Notes: generated from the sequence alone by a model not told the origin. A stretch of 64,000 nucleotides of DNA from Corallococcus silvisoli (GCF_009909145.1 NZ_JAAAPJ010000017.1:184098-248097), one strand, 5' to 3'. Positions 43,951 through 52,602 are shown, counted from the stretch's first letter. Made by a program: numbers and translations.

Positions 43951-44751
43951 ATGCTGCGCAAGCTGTGGTGCATTGTCGTGGTCACGGTGTGGTCGGCGGT
44001 CTGTTTCCCCCTCGCCATCCTCGCCATGCTGGTGACGCTCAACTCCTCGCGCTCCGTGTGGGTCGTCCGGACGCTCTGGTCGCCCGTCCTGTTGTGGGCC
44101 GGTGGCGCGCAGCTGGAGGTCATCGGCGGGGAGAACGTGGATCCGAAGCGGCCCACCATCTACGTGGGCAACCACCAGTCCACGCTGGACATCCCGGCGC
44201 ACTTCGTGGCCGTGGCGGTGGACTTCCGCTTCGTCGCCAAGAGCCAGCTGCGCTTCGTGCCCCTCATCGGCTGGTATCTCTGGCTGGCGGGCCACATCTT
44301 CATCGACCGAGGGGACCGCTCCTCCGCCATCGCCTCGCTGGAGAAAGCCGCCCGGAAGATCCGCTCGGGCACCAGCATCTTCCTGTACCCGGAGGGCACG
44401 CGCTCCGAGGACGGCAGCGTGCTGCCCTTCAAGAAGGGCCCCTTCGCGCTCGCGCTCAAGGCGCGGGTCCCCATCTGCCCCGTCACCATCGAGGGCACCT
44501 CCACCGTCATGCCCAAGAACTCGTGGAACATCAGGCCGGGCCCGGTGCGCGTGAAGATTGGCCGCCCCATCGACACCACCGGCTTCGCGGACAATGACCG
44601 GGAGGGCCTGGCTCGCGCCGTCCGCGCGCAGATCCTCGCCGACAGCCTCTCCCTGGGCGGCAAGGGCGGCGACCCGGACCTGGCCGTCGCCGCGCCCCAC
44701 CGCGAGGGCGCCGCGCGGCACGACGCCTCCATCTCCTCCAAGGCCTCCTGA
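43951..44751 (+). CDS. plsC: 1-acylglycerol-3-phosphate O-acyltransferase (PlsC-like)
   Basis: The 266-residue membrane-bound enzyme starts at ATG 43951 behind AGGAGGAAAGG. An N-terminal membrane helix spans ~5-30. The PlsC motifs are NHQSTLD (74-80; catalytic H75 and D80), FIDRGDRSSAI, FLYPEGTRS and VPICPVTIEGT. It acylates lysophosphatidic acid to phosphatidic acid in phospholipid synthesis at the inner membrane. The C terminus has a variable basic tail (~235-266). It is followed after 7 bases by the TPR lipoprotein gene, suggesting an operon. Confidence 0.9.
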   Translation: MLRKLWCIVVVTVWSAVCFPLAILAMLVTLNSSRSVWVVRTLWSPVLLWAGGAQLEVIGGENVDPKRPTIYVGNHQSTLDIPAHFVAVAVDFRFVAKSQLRFVPLIGWYLWLAGHIFIDRGDRSSAIASLEKAARKIRSGTSIFLYPEGTRSEDGSVLPFKKGPFALALKARVPICPVTIEGTSTVMPKNSWNIRPGPVRVKIGRPIDTTGFADNDREGLARAVRAQILADSLSLGGKGGDPDLAVAAPHREGAARHDASISSKAS

Positions 44752-44758
44752 GCTCCCC

Positions 44759-46153
44759 GTGCCCCTGCTGACGCCGCCCCTGAAGCGCCTCTCCAAGCTC
44801 CGCCGCGCCTCCGCCGTCCTCCTGGGGCTCGGACTGGGACTGCTCGCCACTGGCTGCGGCCACGGCAACGCCTCGGCCCCCGCGCTGTCGCCCCAGGCCC
44901 AGGCCCGCGCCTACCTGGATGGGAACCAGCCGGAGGAGGCGGTGACGCTCCTGAGGCAGCTGCACGCGCGGACGCCGGACGACGTGGACGTGGCCCGGGC
45001 CCTCACGGAGGCCCAGGTGAAGGCGGGCCACGCGGACGCCTGGACGGAGGAGCTGCGCCAGGCCATCGCCAAGAACGAGCGGGCGGTGGACCAGTACATG
45101 CTGGGCCTGACGCTCTTCTCGAGGGCACGGGACGCGGGCGCCCCCACGGTGGCGGCCTTCGAGCGCGCCATCGTCATGTCCCCCACCACCGCTGAGTTCC
45201 ACTACCGGCTGGGCGTCGCGCGCCTGGAGTCGGAGCAGTACGCCGCCGCGCTGGGCCCGCTGCGCAAGGCCGCGGAGCTGGCCCCGGAGCGCGCGGGCTG
45301 GAAGCTGCCGCTCGCCAAGGCCCTGGCCCGCACCGGAGATGCACCGGGCGCCGTGGAGGCCCTGGGCACCGTCGTGCGCGGCAACCCCACCCAGGGGGAG
45401 GTCGCTACCGCGCGCGCGCTGATGAACCAGCTGGCGGACCCCTTCCAGGACTTCCCCAAGGTGGCGAGCGCGAAGCTCGAGGAGGGCATGCGCTACCTGC
45501 ACGAGCTGGACGCGCCCCAGCATGCGCTCATCGCCTTCGAGGAGATCCTCCACGACTACCCGGACCTGGCGGTGGTGCACGCCCTGCTGGGGCTGGCCTA
45601 CCAGCGCCTGGACGACGCCGGCCGCGCCGTGGACGAGTTCAAGCAGGCCATCGAACGCGCCCCCCGGGACGGCAAGAACCAGCTCTACCTGGGCGAGCTG
45701 TACATATCGCGCCAGCGCACGGACGCGGCGCGCGCCGCCTTCGAGAAGGCCGTGGCGCTCAACCCGCTGTTGGATCTCGCCTGGTTCCGCCTGGGTGACC
45801 TGCGCCTCGACGCCCGCGAGCTGGCCACCGCGAAGGACGCCTTCCGGGTGGCGGTGACGCTGCAGCCGGACTCGGCGCCCGCCCGGGGCAAGCTGTCGCT
45901 CGTTTACCAGTTGGAAGGTGACTTCGCGGCCGCGCAGCGGGAGCTGAAGATCGTGGCGGAGAAGGACCCGGAGAACACCGAGTTCGCCCTCCGCCTGGGT
46001 CTGCTCTACACCGACGAGGCCCAGAAGGCCCGCCGCCCCGAGGAGCGCCAGAAGGCCGCGAACGAGGCGGAGCGCTGGCTGGGCAAGGTGCTGGAGACCC
46101 AGCCCGACAACGCGGTGGCCAGCAAGGCGCTGCAGGTCCTCAAGGGCCAGTAG
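44759..46153 (+). CDS. TPR-repeat lipoprotein
   Basis: The 464-residue protein starts at GTG 44759, seven bases after the plsC stop. A signal peptide with lipobox LATGC (Cys33) precedes about nine to ten tetratricopeptide repeats (~40-460), for example LGLAYQRLDDAGRAVDEFKQ and LGELYISRQRTDAARAAFEK. It probably sits in the periplasm attached to the outer membrane, as a scaffold for protein complexes. The partner is unknown. It is co-transcribed with plsC and with the small membrane protein gene 36 bases downstream. Confidence 0.8.
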   Translation: MPLLTPPLKRLSKLRRASAVLLGLGLGLLATGCGHGNASAPALSPQAQARAYLDGNQPEEAVTLLRQLHARTPDDVDVARALTEAQVKAGHADAWTEELRQAIAKNERAVDQYMLGLTLFSRARDAGAPTVAAFERAIVMSPTTAEFHYRLGVARLESEQYAAALGPLRKAAELAPERAGWKLPLAKALARTGDAPGAVEALGTVVRGNPTQGEVATARALMNQLADPFQDFPKVASAKLEEGMRYLHELDAPQHALIAFEEILHDYPDLAVVHALLGLAYQRLDDAGRAVDEFKQAIERAPRDGKNQLYLGELYISRQRTDAARAAFEKAVALNPLLDLAWFRLGDLRLDARELATAKDAFRVAVTLQPDSAPARGKLSLVYQLEGDFAAAQRELKIVAEKDPENTEFALRLGLLYTDEAQKARRPEERQKAANEAERWLGKVLETQPDNAVASKALQVLKGQ

Positions 46154-46189
46154 CCACCGGAGCACCGCGCCTTCTACACTCCGCTTCCG

Positions 46190-46846
46190 ATGAGCGACGC
46201 ACGCAAACCCGCCCCCCCGAGCACCTCGCAGCCCAGGGCGCCGTCCAATCCCGGCCCCCAGCCCCGCGCGGCCACGAGTTCTGGCATGCGCGCCGTGAGC
46301 GCCGCGCGCACGGCCCCCTTGGAGAAGCCGAAGGTGGAGGGCCCGCTGGGCAAGCGCGTCGCGGCGGAGACCTCCAACGTCCTGCTCAACACCTTCTCCA
46401 TCCTCAAGGAGCAGCTGGCGGACTTCCGCGCGAGCAACCGCTTCTTCAAGTACAAGGCCGGCATCGTCGCGGGCTGGGTGGTGCTGTCCGTCGCCAGTTT
46501 CGCCATCGCATGTCCCGGACGCTCGCTGGAGACAGGTGACATGGACGCGCGCCTGGTGCTCAGCGACAAGCTGGACCGGCCCTCCGTGACCATCTGGAAC
46601 GAGAGCAAGGACGTCTGGCGCGACGTCACCATCATCGTGAACGAGCAGTACCGGGCGGCGGTGGCGGAGGTGCAGCCGGGGAACTTCGTCACCATCACCC
46701 CCAAGCAGCTGCTGGGCGCGGACGGCGTCACCGCGCCGGCGGACCTGCGCTTCCAGTCGCTGAAGATGCGAAGCCCAAGCGACAACGCCGACCTCACGCC
46801 CTCCCTCCAGGAGGAGTGGCAGCGGCTGCTCGCGCCGAAGAAGTAG
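46190..46846 (+). CDS. Uncharacterised membrane-anchored protein
   Basis: The 218-residue protein from ATG 46190 is not recognised. The N-terminal ~50 residues are Pro/Ala/Ser-rich. An amphipathic stretch (~60-85) precedes one membrane helix (~90-108), and the C-terminal ~110 residues form a soluble beta domain (RPSVTIWNESKDVWRDVTIIVNEQYR). By the positive-inside rule, the basic N-terminal part is cytoplasmic and the C terminus outside. It is the last gene of a likely plsC-TPR-membrane protein operon and converges on the ribosomal supercluster. Confidence 0.6.
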   Translation: MSDARKPAPPSTSQPRAPSNPGPQPRAATSSGMRAVSAARTAPLEKPKVEGPLGKRVAAETSNVLLNTFSILKEQLADFRASNRFFKYKAGIVAGWVVLSVASFAIACPGRSLETGDMDARLVLSDKLDRPSVTIWNESKDVWRDVTIIVNEQYRAAVAEVQPGNFVTITPKQLLGADGVTAPADLRFQSLKMRSPSDNADLTPSLQEEWQRLLAPKK

Positions 46847-46892
46847 CCCCGGCTTCCACCTAGGGGCCTCCTGCGGCCCCAGGAAACACGAA

Positions 46893-46920
46893 GGGCGCCA
46901 TCCCCTGCGGGAAGGCGCCC
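46893..46920 (-). terminator. Rho-independent-like terminator of the ribosomal supercluster
   Basis: A perfect 7-bp stem, GGGCGCC (46893-46899) with its complement (46914-46920). Read on the minus strand it is followed by TTCGTGTTT, a partly T-rich tail. It lies 61 bases after the rplQ stop and between convergent genes, so it is the probable end of the rplQ transcript. Confidence 0.6.
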
Positions 46921-46981
46921 TGGGTGCTGCTTCAGCCCGACCGGGCCTCCCCCACAGGAGAGGCCCGCTCAGGGGAACGGC

Positions 46982-47398
46982 TCAACCCTCGGACTTCGCC
47001 TCGGCGGGAGCCTCGGTCTCAGCGGCGGCCGGAGCCTTCGCGGGCCGATCCACCAGCTCGATGAGGGCCATCTCCGCGGCGTCGCCCCGACGGAAGCCCA
47101 GGCGCACGATGCGGGTGTAGCCACCCGGACGGGCGGCGTAACGCTCCTTGTACTCGCTGAACACCTTCTGGAGGACCGTGCGGTCCTTCACGGTGCGAGC
47201 AGCAAGGCGCACGTTGGACAGCCCACCGCGCTTGGCCAGCGTGATGATGCGCTCCGCCAGCGGACGGACTTCCTTCGCCTTGGGAACGGTGGTGCGGATG
47301 GCCCCGTGCTCCAGGAGCGACGTGACCATGTTGTTGAGCATCGCGAGCCGGTGGCTCGTGGTGCGGTGCAGCTTCCTTTGTCCGACCTTGTGGCGCAT
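46982..47398 (-). CDS. rplQ: 50S ribosomal protein L17
   Basis: The 138-residue protein from ATG 47398 has the classical start MRHKVGQRKLHRTTSHRLAMLNNMVTSL and the RPLAERIITLAKRG motif. It sits near the peptide exit tunnel. The last ~20 residues form an Ala/Glu-rich acidic tail (TEAPAEAKSEG) not found in short homologues. It is the final gene of the supercluster, separated from rpoA by 189 bases with two hairpins. Confidence 0.95.
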   Translation of the reverse strand: MRHKVGQRKLHRTTSHRLAMLNNMVTSLLEHGAIRTTVPKAKEVRPLAERIITLAKRGGLSNVRLAARTVKDRTVLQKVFSEYKERYAARPGGYTRIVRLGFRRGDAAEMALIELVDRPAKAPAAAETEAPAEAKSEG

Positions 47399-47467
47399 GC
47401 GCGTGCTCCGGGGCCTCTGATGAGAACCCCACCACTCCGGCCGTATCAGGTACCGGGTGGGAAGGAC

Positions 47468-47518
47468 GGCCCCGACACCAGGGGCCGCCGTTGAATCGGG
47501 CCCTGTGTACCAGGGCCC
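47468..47518 (-). other. Two tandem hairpins between rpoA and rplQ
   Basis: In the 189-base gap, GGCCCC/GGGGCC (47468-47473 and 47481-47486) and GGGCCCTG/CAGGGCCC (47498-47505 and 47511-47518) form two stems with short loops. There is no U-run. They may slow polymerase, protect the 3' end of rpoA mRNA or mark processing sites. Confidence 0.45.
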
Positions 47519-47587
47519 CCTGCCTCGCGCCACCGTGAAGCCGTGTCGGTGGGATGCGAGGCAGGTGCTGCGGGGACAACGGGAAGG

Positions 47588-48610
47588 CTAGGCCTTCGGA
47601 GCGGCGGGAGCCGGCGCGTTCTTCGGCGGCCAGTTCTCCAGCTTCATGCCCAGCGAGAGCCCCATCTCCGCGAGGATCTCCTTGATCTCCTTCAAGGACT
47701 TGCGGCCGAAGTTCTTCGTCTTGAGCATCTCCGCTTCGGTGCGCTGAACCAGGTCACCGATGGACTTGATGTTCGCCTGCTGCAGGCAGTTGGCCGAACG
47801 CACCGACAGCTCCAGCTCGTCCACCGAACGGAACAGGTTCTCGTTGAGCTTCGCCTCTTCCTTCGGCGCCTCGGCGACGACCGGCTCCTCGGTCTCGTCG
47901 AAGTTCACGAACACCGTGAGCTGCTCCTTGATGATCTTCGCCGCGTACGCCACCGCGTCCTGCGGCACCACGGAGCCGTCCGTCCAGACCTCGAGCGACA
48001 GCTTGTCGAAGTCCGTGACCTGGCCGACGCGCGCGTTGGTGACCTGGTAGTTCACCTTGCGGATGGGCGAGAACAGCGAGTCGATGGGGATGGTCCCGAT
48101 GGGCGCGCCCGCCACCTTGTTGGTGGACGCCGGCACGTAGCCCCGGCCGCGGCGGCACGTCAGCTCCATGCGCACCTTGCCACCCTCGGACACGGTGCAG
48201 ATGTGGTGACCCGGGTTGAGGATCTCCACGTCCTGGTCCGCGATGAGGTCGCCCGCCTTCACTTCCTTGGGCCCTTCCACCTCGATGCGAAGCGTCTTCG
48301 TCTCGTTCGTGTGCATCCGGAGGAGGACCTCCTTCAGGTTCAACACGACGTCCGTGACGTCCTCGGCCACCTCGGGGATGGTCGTGAACTCGTGGTCCAC
48401 GCCTTCAATCTTCACGGAGGTGATGGCCGCGCCCTGCAGCGACGACAGCAGCACCCGCCGCAGCGAGTTGCCCAGCGTCGTCCCGAAGCCGCGCTCCAGC
48501 GGCTCCGCCACGAACTTGCCGTACGTGGGGCTCAGCGAGTCCTGGTCCACTTCCATGCGGCGCGGCTTGATGAGGTCGCGCCAGTTCTTCGCAACAAACG
48601 TGTCGGCCAT
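47588..48610 (-). CDS. rpoA: RNA polymerase alpha subunit
   Basis: The 340-residue protein from ATG 48610 has the dimerising N-terminal domain (GFGTTLGNSLRRVLLSSLQG) and, after a Glu/Ala-rich linker (~235-255), the C-terminal domain (LELSVRSANCLQQANIKSIGDLVQRTEAEMLKTKNFGRKSLKEIKEIL) that binds UP elements and activators. It nucleates core polymerase assembly. It lies in the alpha operon after rpsD, separated by a 203-base gap with a strong hairpin. Confidence 0.97.
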   Translation of the reverse strand: MADTFVAKNWRDLIKPRRMEVDQDSLSPTYGKFVAEPLERGFGTTLGNSLRRVLLSSLQGAAITSVKIEGVDHEFTTIPEVAEDVTDVVLNLKEVLLRMHTNETKTLRIEVEGPKEVKAGDLIADQDVEILNPGHHICTVSEGGKVRMELTCRRGRGYVPASTNKVAGAPIGTIPIDSLFSPIRKVNYQVTNARVGQVTDFDKLSLEVWTDGSVVPQDAVAYAAKIIKEQLTVFVNFDETEEPVVAEAPKEEAKLNENLFRSVDELELSVRSANCLQQANIKSIGDLVQRTEAEMLKTKNFGRKSLKEIKEILAEMGLSLGMKLENWPPKNAPAPAAPKA

Positions 48611-48741
48611 GGGGACTGCTCCTCGGAGCGTGCGCCATCACCCACATCCCCGCCAAAGTGGCGGGAGGACGGGCACGCGGGGAACTGCGTAACACCGCCG
48701 CCCGGTGCGCGCAGGACGCGCCCTCCAGACGACAAAGCAAC

Positions 48742-48770
48742 GACGCCCCGGCCTCGTCGGCCAGGGCGTC
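48742..48770 (-). other. Hairpin with T-rich tail between rpsD and rpoA
   Basis: GACGCCC-c-GGCC (48742-48753) pairs with GGCC-a-GGGCGTC (48759-48770) with a single mismatch and a 5-base loop. On the minus strand it is followed by GTTGCTTTGTCGTC, so it resembles an intrinsic terminator or attenuator inside the operon. A second hairpin (GCCCGC/GCGGGC, 48783-48799) lies just upstream in the transcript. Confidence 0.55.
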
Positions 48771-48813
48771 CACTGCGGGAGGAGCCCGCGCGAAGCGGGC
48801 CCGGCACCCAGGA

Positions 48814-49440
48814 CTACTTCGAGTACAACTCGACGATCAGCTGCTCCTGGATCGGCATGGTCAGGTCCTCGCGGTTCGGGACTGTCTTCACCGTGCCCTT
48901 GAACGCCTTCTTGTCCAGGTCGATCCACTGCGGAACGCCACGGCGATCCACGGTCTCCAGCGCCTCGGAGATGCGCAGCACCTTGCGGCTCTTCTCCACC
49001 ACTTCCACGGCGCTGCCCGGCTTCACGGAGAACGACGGGATGTTCACCCGGCGACCGTTGACCTGGAAGTGACCGTGACGCACCAGCTGGCGCGCCTCGT
49101 TGCGCGTGTCCGCGAAACCCATGCGGAACACCACGTTGTCCAGGCGGAGCTCCAGCTGCTGCAGCAGGTTCTCACCCGTCTTGCCCTTAGCCGCGGACGC
49201 GCGGTGGTAGTACCCGCGGAACTGGTTCTCGAGCAGGCCGTACATGCGCTTGACCTTCTGCTTCTCGCGCAGCTGCACGCCGTAGCCGGAGAACTTCACG
49301 CGGCCCTGGCCGTGCTGACCGGGGGGATAGGGGCGGCGCTCGATGGCGCACTTGTCCGTATAGCAACGGTCGCCCTTGAGGTACATCTTCAGGTTCTCGC
49401 GCCGGCAGATACGGCAGGCGCTCGCGGTATAACGAGCCAC
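48814..49440 (-). CDS. rpsD: 30S ribosomal protein S4
   Basis: The 208-residue protein from ATG 49440 nucleates 30S body assembly. It is the zinc-type (C+) form, with Cys9, Cys12, Cys26 and Cys31 in the N terminus. The S4 RNA-binding domain (FRMGFADTRNEARQLVRHGHFQVNG) is intact. In E. coli S4 represses its own operon by binding the mRNA leader; whether this holds here cannot be seen. Confidence 0.97.
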   Translation of the reverse strand: MARYTASACRICRRENLKMYLKGDRCYTDKCAIERRPYPPGQHGQGRVKFSGYGVQLREKQKVKRMYGLLENQFRGYYHRASAAKGKTGENLLQQLELRLDNVVFRMGFADTRNEARQLVRHGHFQVNGRRVNIPSFSVKPGSAVEVVEKSRKVLRISEALETVDRRGVPQWIDLDKKAFKGTVKTVPNREDLTMPIQEQLIVELYSK

Positions 49441-49509
49441 GGAAACTCTCCTTGCAGATGGTCTGGAGCCGGGCCCGCGAAGACGCGAGGCCCCGGCCCG
49501 AAGCGGTGA

Positions 49510-49950
49510 TTAGACGCGGCGGCGCTTGGGCTGACGGCAGCCGTTGTGCGGGATGGGCGTCACGTCGCGGATGAGGCTGATCTTCAGACCGGCGGCGGCC
49601 AGCGCGCGCAGAGCCGACTCACGGCCCGCGCCCGGGCCCTTCACGAACACCGTCACGGTCTTCAGGCCGTGCTCCATCGCCTTCGCCGCGGCGTCGCCAG
49701 CGGCCACCTGCGCCGCGAACGGCGTGGACTTGCGGCTGCCCTTGAAGCCGCGCGCCCCGGCCGACGACCAGGAGATCACGTTCCCGGACACGTCCGTGAT
49801 CGTGATGATGGTGTTGTTGAACGTGGACTGGATGTGGACCACGCCGTTGAGGATGTTCTTCTTGCCCTTGCGCTTGTTCTTCTTCGCCGCAGGGGTCTCG
49901 CCACCCTCGGCACCGGCCGGCGCCGCGGCGGTATTGATCTCGTCAGCCAT
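49510..49950 (-). CDS. rpsK: 30S ribosomal protein S11
   Basis: The 146-residue protein from ATG 49950 forms part of the 30S platform. The core has GVVHIQSTFNNTIITITD, SAGARGFKGSRKSTPFAAQ and the C-terminal DVTPIPHNGCRQPKRRRV. The Ala/Gly/Glu-rich then Lys-rich N terminus adds about 20 residues over the E. coli protein. It lies 72 bases after rpsM. Confidence 0.97.
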   Translation of the reverse strand: MADEINTAAAPAGAEGGETPAAKKNKRKGKKNILNGVVHIQSTFNNTIITITDVSGNVISWSSAGARGFKGSRKSTPFAAQVAAGDAAAKAMEHGLKTVTVFVKGPGAGRESALRALAAAGLKISLIRDVTPIPHNGCRQPKRRRV

Positions 49951-50022
49951 GTGAATCGCTGCTCCTGGGAGTAGGTGATCAACGCCCGCGCCTCAGCGAT
50001 GAGGCGGCGGGCGCCAGAGGGT

Positions 50023-50406
50023 TTAGCGGGCCGGAGCGGCCGGCTTCGCGCGAACGATGCCGCGCTTGGGACCCTTGCGGGTACGCGCGTTGGTGTGGGT
50101 GCGCTGACCGCGGACCGGAAGACCCTTGCGGTGACGCAGGCCCCGGTAGCAACCCAGGTCCATCAACCGCTTGATGTTCATGGTCACTTCGCGCCGGAGG
50201 TCACCCTCGACCTTGTAGTTGGCCTCGATGATCTCGCGGATCTTTCGAGCCTGGTCCTCGGTGAGGTCCTTGGTCCGGGTGGTGAGATCGATGCCCGCCG
50301 CCTCGATGATGTCGTGCGCGGTCTTGTTACCGATCCCGTAGATGTACTGGAGCGAGATCACCGCACGCTTGTTGGGCGGCAGATCGATGCCGGCGATACG
50401 AGCCAT
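50023..50406 (-). CDS. rpsM: 30S ribosomal protein S13
   Basis: The 127-residue protein from ATG 50406 sits in the 30S head and contacts P-site tRNA. It has RIAGIDLPPNKRAVISLQYIYGIG at the N terminus, the coiled middle, and the basic GLRHRKGLPVRGQRTHTNARTRKGP tail. It follows rpmJ in the order infA-rpmJ-rpsM-rpsK-rpsD that is standard in many bacteria. Confidence 0.97.
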   Translation of the reverse strand: MARIAGIDLPPNKRAVISLQYIYGIGNKTAHDIIEAAGIDLTTRTKDLTEDQARKIREIIEANYKVEGDLRREVTMNIKRLMDLGCYRGLRHRKGLPVRGQRTHTNARTRKGPKRGIVRAKPAAPAR

Positions 50407-50463
50407 CTTCGGTCTTCCTTCGTTGTGGAGTTGGTCTGAGGCTTAGAGAGTCCCTGGGGACTC

Positions 50464-50580
50464 TCAGCCCTGGCGCTGCTTGTGCCGGGGGTTGGAAGCG
50501 CAAATGACGCGCACGATACCCTTACGGCGGACAACCTTGCACTTGTCGCAGATCTTCTTGACGGACGCCCGAACCTTCAT
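50464..50580 (-). CDS. rpmJ: 50S ribosomal protein L36
   Basis: A 38-residue protein starting at ATG 50580, with AAGGAAG about 10 bases upstream. It begins MKVRASVKKICDKCKVVRRKG and ends PRHKQRQG. It is the zinc-binding (C+) form with Cys11, Cys14, Cys27 and His33. It sits near the peptidyl transferase region of 23S rRNA. It lies between infA and rpsM, its usual place. Confidence 0.95.
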   Translation of the reverse strand: MKVRASVKKICDKCKVVRRKGIVRVICASNPRHKQRQG

Positions 50581-50647
50581 GGAGCGAACTTCCTTCCTTC
50601 AGCGGAGAAAAGCACAACAGCCGGACCGCACAGGCGGCCGGCCCGAA

Positions 50648-50866
50648 TTACTTGGCCCGGTACGTGATCCGTCCACGGGTCAGGTCATACGGCGACAACT
50701 CGACCTTCACCTTGTCGCCCGGGAGGATACGGATGAAGTGCATCCGCATCTTGCCCGAGATGTGCGCGAGGACCTTGTGGCCGTTGTCCAGCACCACGCG
50801 GAACATCGCGTTCGGTAGGGGCTCCATAACGGTCCCCTCGACTTCGATGGAATCATCCTTCGGCAA
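50648..50866 (-). CDS. infA: Translation initiation factor IF-1 (TTG start)
   Basis: The 72-residue S1/OB-fold protein (EVEGTVMEPLPNAMFRV, HISGKMRMHFIRILPGDKV, YDLTRGRITYR) binds the 30S A site during initiation. Aligned with homologues, the protein begins MPKDDSIEVEG, and the codon at 50866 is TTG. AAGAAGG lies about 9 bases upstream; the first in-frame ATG is inside the OB fold. It follows map by a 149-base gap that is relatively AT-rich. Confidence 0.92.
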   Translation of the reverse strand: MPKDDSIEVEGTVMEPLPNAMFRVVLDNGHKVLAHISGKMRMHFIRILPGDKVKVELSPYDLTRGRITYRAK

Positions 50867-51015
50867 GCGTCAACCTTCTTCCCGGACCACGAACCTTCTG
50901 GAAGCGCGGCGGGATAACACTTTGGTCCGTAAGTAGCAAGCGCCGCGCGATCTGAAATCTGGACCTCTATCAACACCCTCTGACATCACCCTATTTCACC
51001 CCGGGTCTTGGGCCC
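50867..51015 (-). promoter_or_regulatory. Possible promoter region upstream of infA
   Basis: This 149-base gap between map and infA is more AT-rich than the rest of the supercluster, with stretches such as GAAATAGGGTGATG and GATTTCAGATC on the minus strand. It may hold an internal promoter for the infA-rpmJ-rpsM-rpsK part. I could not identify a convincing -35/-10 pair, so this is weak. Confidence 0.3.
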
Positions 51016-51774
51016 TCAGGAGCACCGAGTCAAGACTTCCGGTCCCCGCTCGGAGATCAGGATGGTGTGCTCGAAGTGCGCGGACAACTTGCCGTCCACG
51101 GTGACGGCCGTCCACTCGTCCTCCAGCACCTCCACGTCCGCCGTCCCCAGGTTCACCATCGGTTCCACCGCCAGGACCATGCCCGGCCGCAGCTTCATCC
51201 CCGCCCCTGCCTGTCCGTAGTTGGGCACCTGAGGGGGTTCATGCAGCTTCCGTCCGATGCCGTGTCCCACGAAATCCCGGACCACGGAGAAGCCCCGGGC
51301 CTCCACGTGGCTCTGCACGGCATGACCAATGTCGCCAATCCGGTTGCCCGGCCGCATCACCCGGATGGCCTTCTCCAGGGACTGCCGGGTGGCATCCACC
51401 AGGGCCTGGGCTTCGGGAGCCACCTTCCCCACCGTCACTGTCCGCGCCGAGTCCCCGAAATAGCCCCGGTAAGCCACCCCGAAGTCCAGCTTCAGCAGGT
51501 CGCCGTCCACCAACCGGCGCTTCCGGTCGGGGAGGCCGTGGACGACCTCGTGGTTCACCGAAGCACAGAGGACGGCCGGGAAGCCGTGGTAGCCCTTGAA
51601 CGCCGGCCGGGCCCCCTTCTGAGCGATCAGCTTCTCCGCCAGCGCGTCGAGCTCCCAGGTGGACACCCCAGGCGCCACGGCCTTCTCCAATGCGTCCAGT
51701 ATCTCACAGACGATCCGCCCCGCTTCCCGCATCAGGGCGATCTCATCCGGGCTCTTGATCTCCAGCGGATTCAT
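51016..51774 (-). CDS. map: Methionine aminopeptidase type I
   Basis: The 252-residue enzyme from ATG 51774 removes the N-terminal Met from new proteins. The pita-bread fold has all five metal ligands (D97, D108, H171, E204, E235) and the catalytic His79 (VNHEVVHG). FVGHGIGRKLHEPPQVPN is typical. It sits between adk and infA, linking export, folding and initiation genes as in many bacteria. Confidence 0.97.
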   Translation of the reverse strand: MNPLEIKSPDEIALMREAGRIVCEILDALEKAVAPGVSTWELDALAEKLIAQKGARPAFKGYHGFPAVLCASVNHEVVHGLPDRKRRLVDGDLLKLDFGVAYRGYFGDSARTVTVGKVAPEAQALVDATRQSLEKAIRVMRPGNRIGDIGHAVQSHVEARGFSVVRDFVGHGIGRKLHEPPQVPNYGQAGAGMKLRPGMVLAVEPMVNLGTADVEVLEDEWTAVTVDGKLSAHFEHTILISERGPEVLTRCS

Positions 51775-51861
51775 GCGCCCCCTGCCGGTCTGCTGCTTCG
51801 GGAACTCGCGACCGGAGGGGCGGCAGTCCGCACCGCCCCTGTCCCGCGGCCTGCCGCGGAC

Positions 51862-52512
51862 TCAGGCAGGACGGCCAGCGGCCTTCTTGATCTCCTCGTA
51901 GATGCCCTCGGGAGAACCCACGCCATCCACGCTCTTGAGCAGCCCCTTCTTCCCGTAGAAGTCCTTCAGCGGTGACGTCTCCGCGTCGTACTTCTGCAGG
52001 CGCCGCTCGATGACGTCGGGCTTGTCGTCGTCGCGCTGGACGAGCTCGGCACCGCACTTGTCGCAGAGACCCGCGCGCTTCGGGGGGCTCTGGGTGACGT
52101 GGTACACGGACCCGTCATTGGGGCACACGCGGCGGCCCGACCCACGCTCCACGAGCGTCGAGTGCGGCACCTCCAGCGAGACCACCGCATCCAGTTGGCG
52201 GCCCAACCGGGTGAGCATCTGGTCCAGCGCGTCCGCCTGGCCCGGGGTGCGCGGGAAGCCGTCCAGGACGAAGCCCTTGGCCACGTCCGGCTCCTTCAGC
52301 CGCTCCTCCACGATGCCGATGACGACGTCGTCGGGAACATACTGTCCCGCGGCCATCAAGGGACCCGCCACCTTGCCCAGCGGCGTGCCATCCTTCACGG
52401 CCTTGCGCAGAATGTCCCCGGTGGAGATCTGCGGGATCTGGAAGTCCGCGTAGAGCTTCTTCGCCTGGGTTCCCTTCCCGGCGTTCGGCGGCCCCAAGAG
52501 GATGAGGTTCAT
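51862..52512 (-). CDS. adk: Adenylate kinase
   Basis: The 216-residue enzyme from ATG 52512 converts ATP and AMP to two ADP. It has the P-loop LLGPPNAGKGTQAKKL, the AMP-site STGDILRKAV, DGFPRTPGQADALD, and a long LID with RRVCPNDGSVYH and CDKCGAEL, three Cys plus His or Asp that could bind a structural zinc. It follows secY after a 90-base gap with a strong hairpin. Confidence 0.97.
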   Translation of the reverse strand: MNLILLGPPNAGKGTQAKKLYADFQIPQISTGDILRKAVKDGTPLGKVAGPLMAAGQYVPDDVVIGIVEERLKEPDVAKGFVLDGFPRTPGQADALDQMLTRLGRQLDAVVSLEVPHSTLVERGSGRRVCPNDGSVYHVTQSPPKRAGLCDKCGAELVQRDDDKPDVIERRLQKYDAETSPLKDFYGKKGLLKSVDGVGSPEGIYEEIKKAAGRPA

Positions 52513-52550
52513 GTCGCTCCTTTGCACCTGCGTCCACCCTTGAACGACGA

Positions 52551-52582
52551 GGCGCCCCTCCCCACCATTGGGGAGAGGCGCC
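52551..52582 (-). other. Strong hairpin between secY and adk
   Basis: GGCGCC-C-CTCCCC (52551-52563) pairs with GGGGAG-A-GGCGCC (52570-52582), 12 pairs with one mismatch and a 6-base loop. On the minus strand the tail reads TCGTCGTTC. It starts 20 bases after the secY stop. It may be a partial terminator or RNA-stabilising structure. Confidence 0.5.
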
Positions 52583-52602
52583 CGGAACACTACCGATCCA
52601 CG

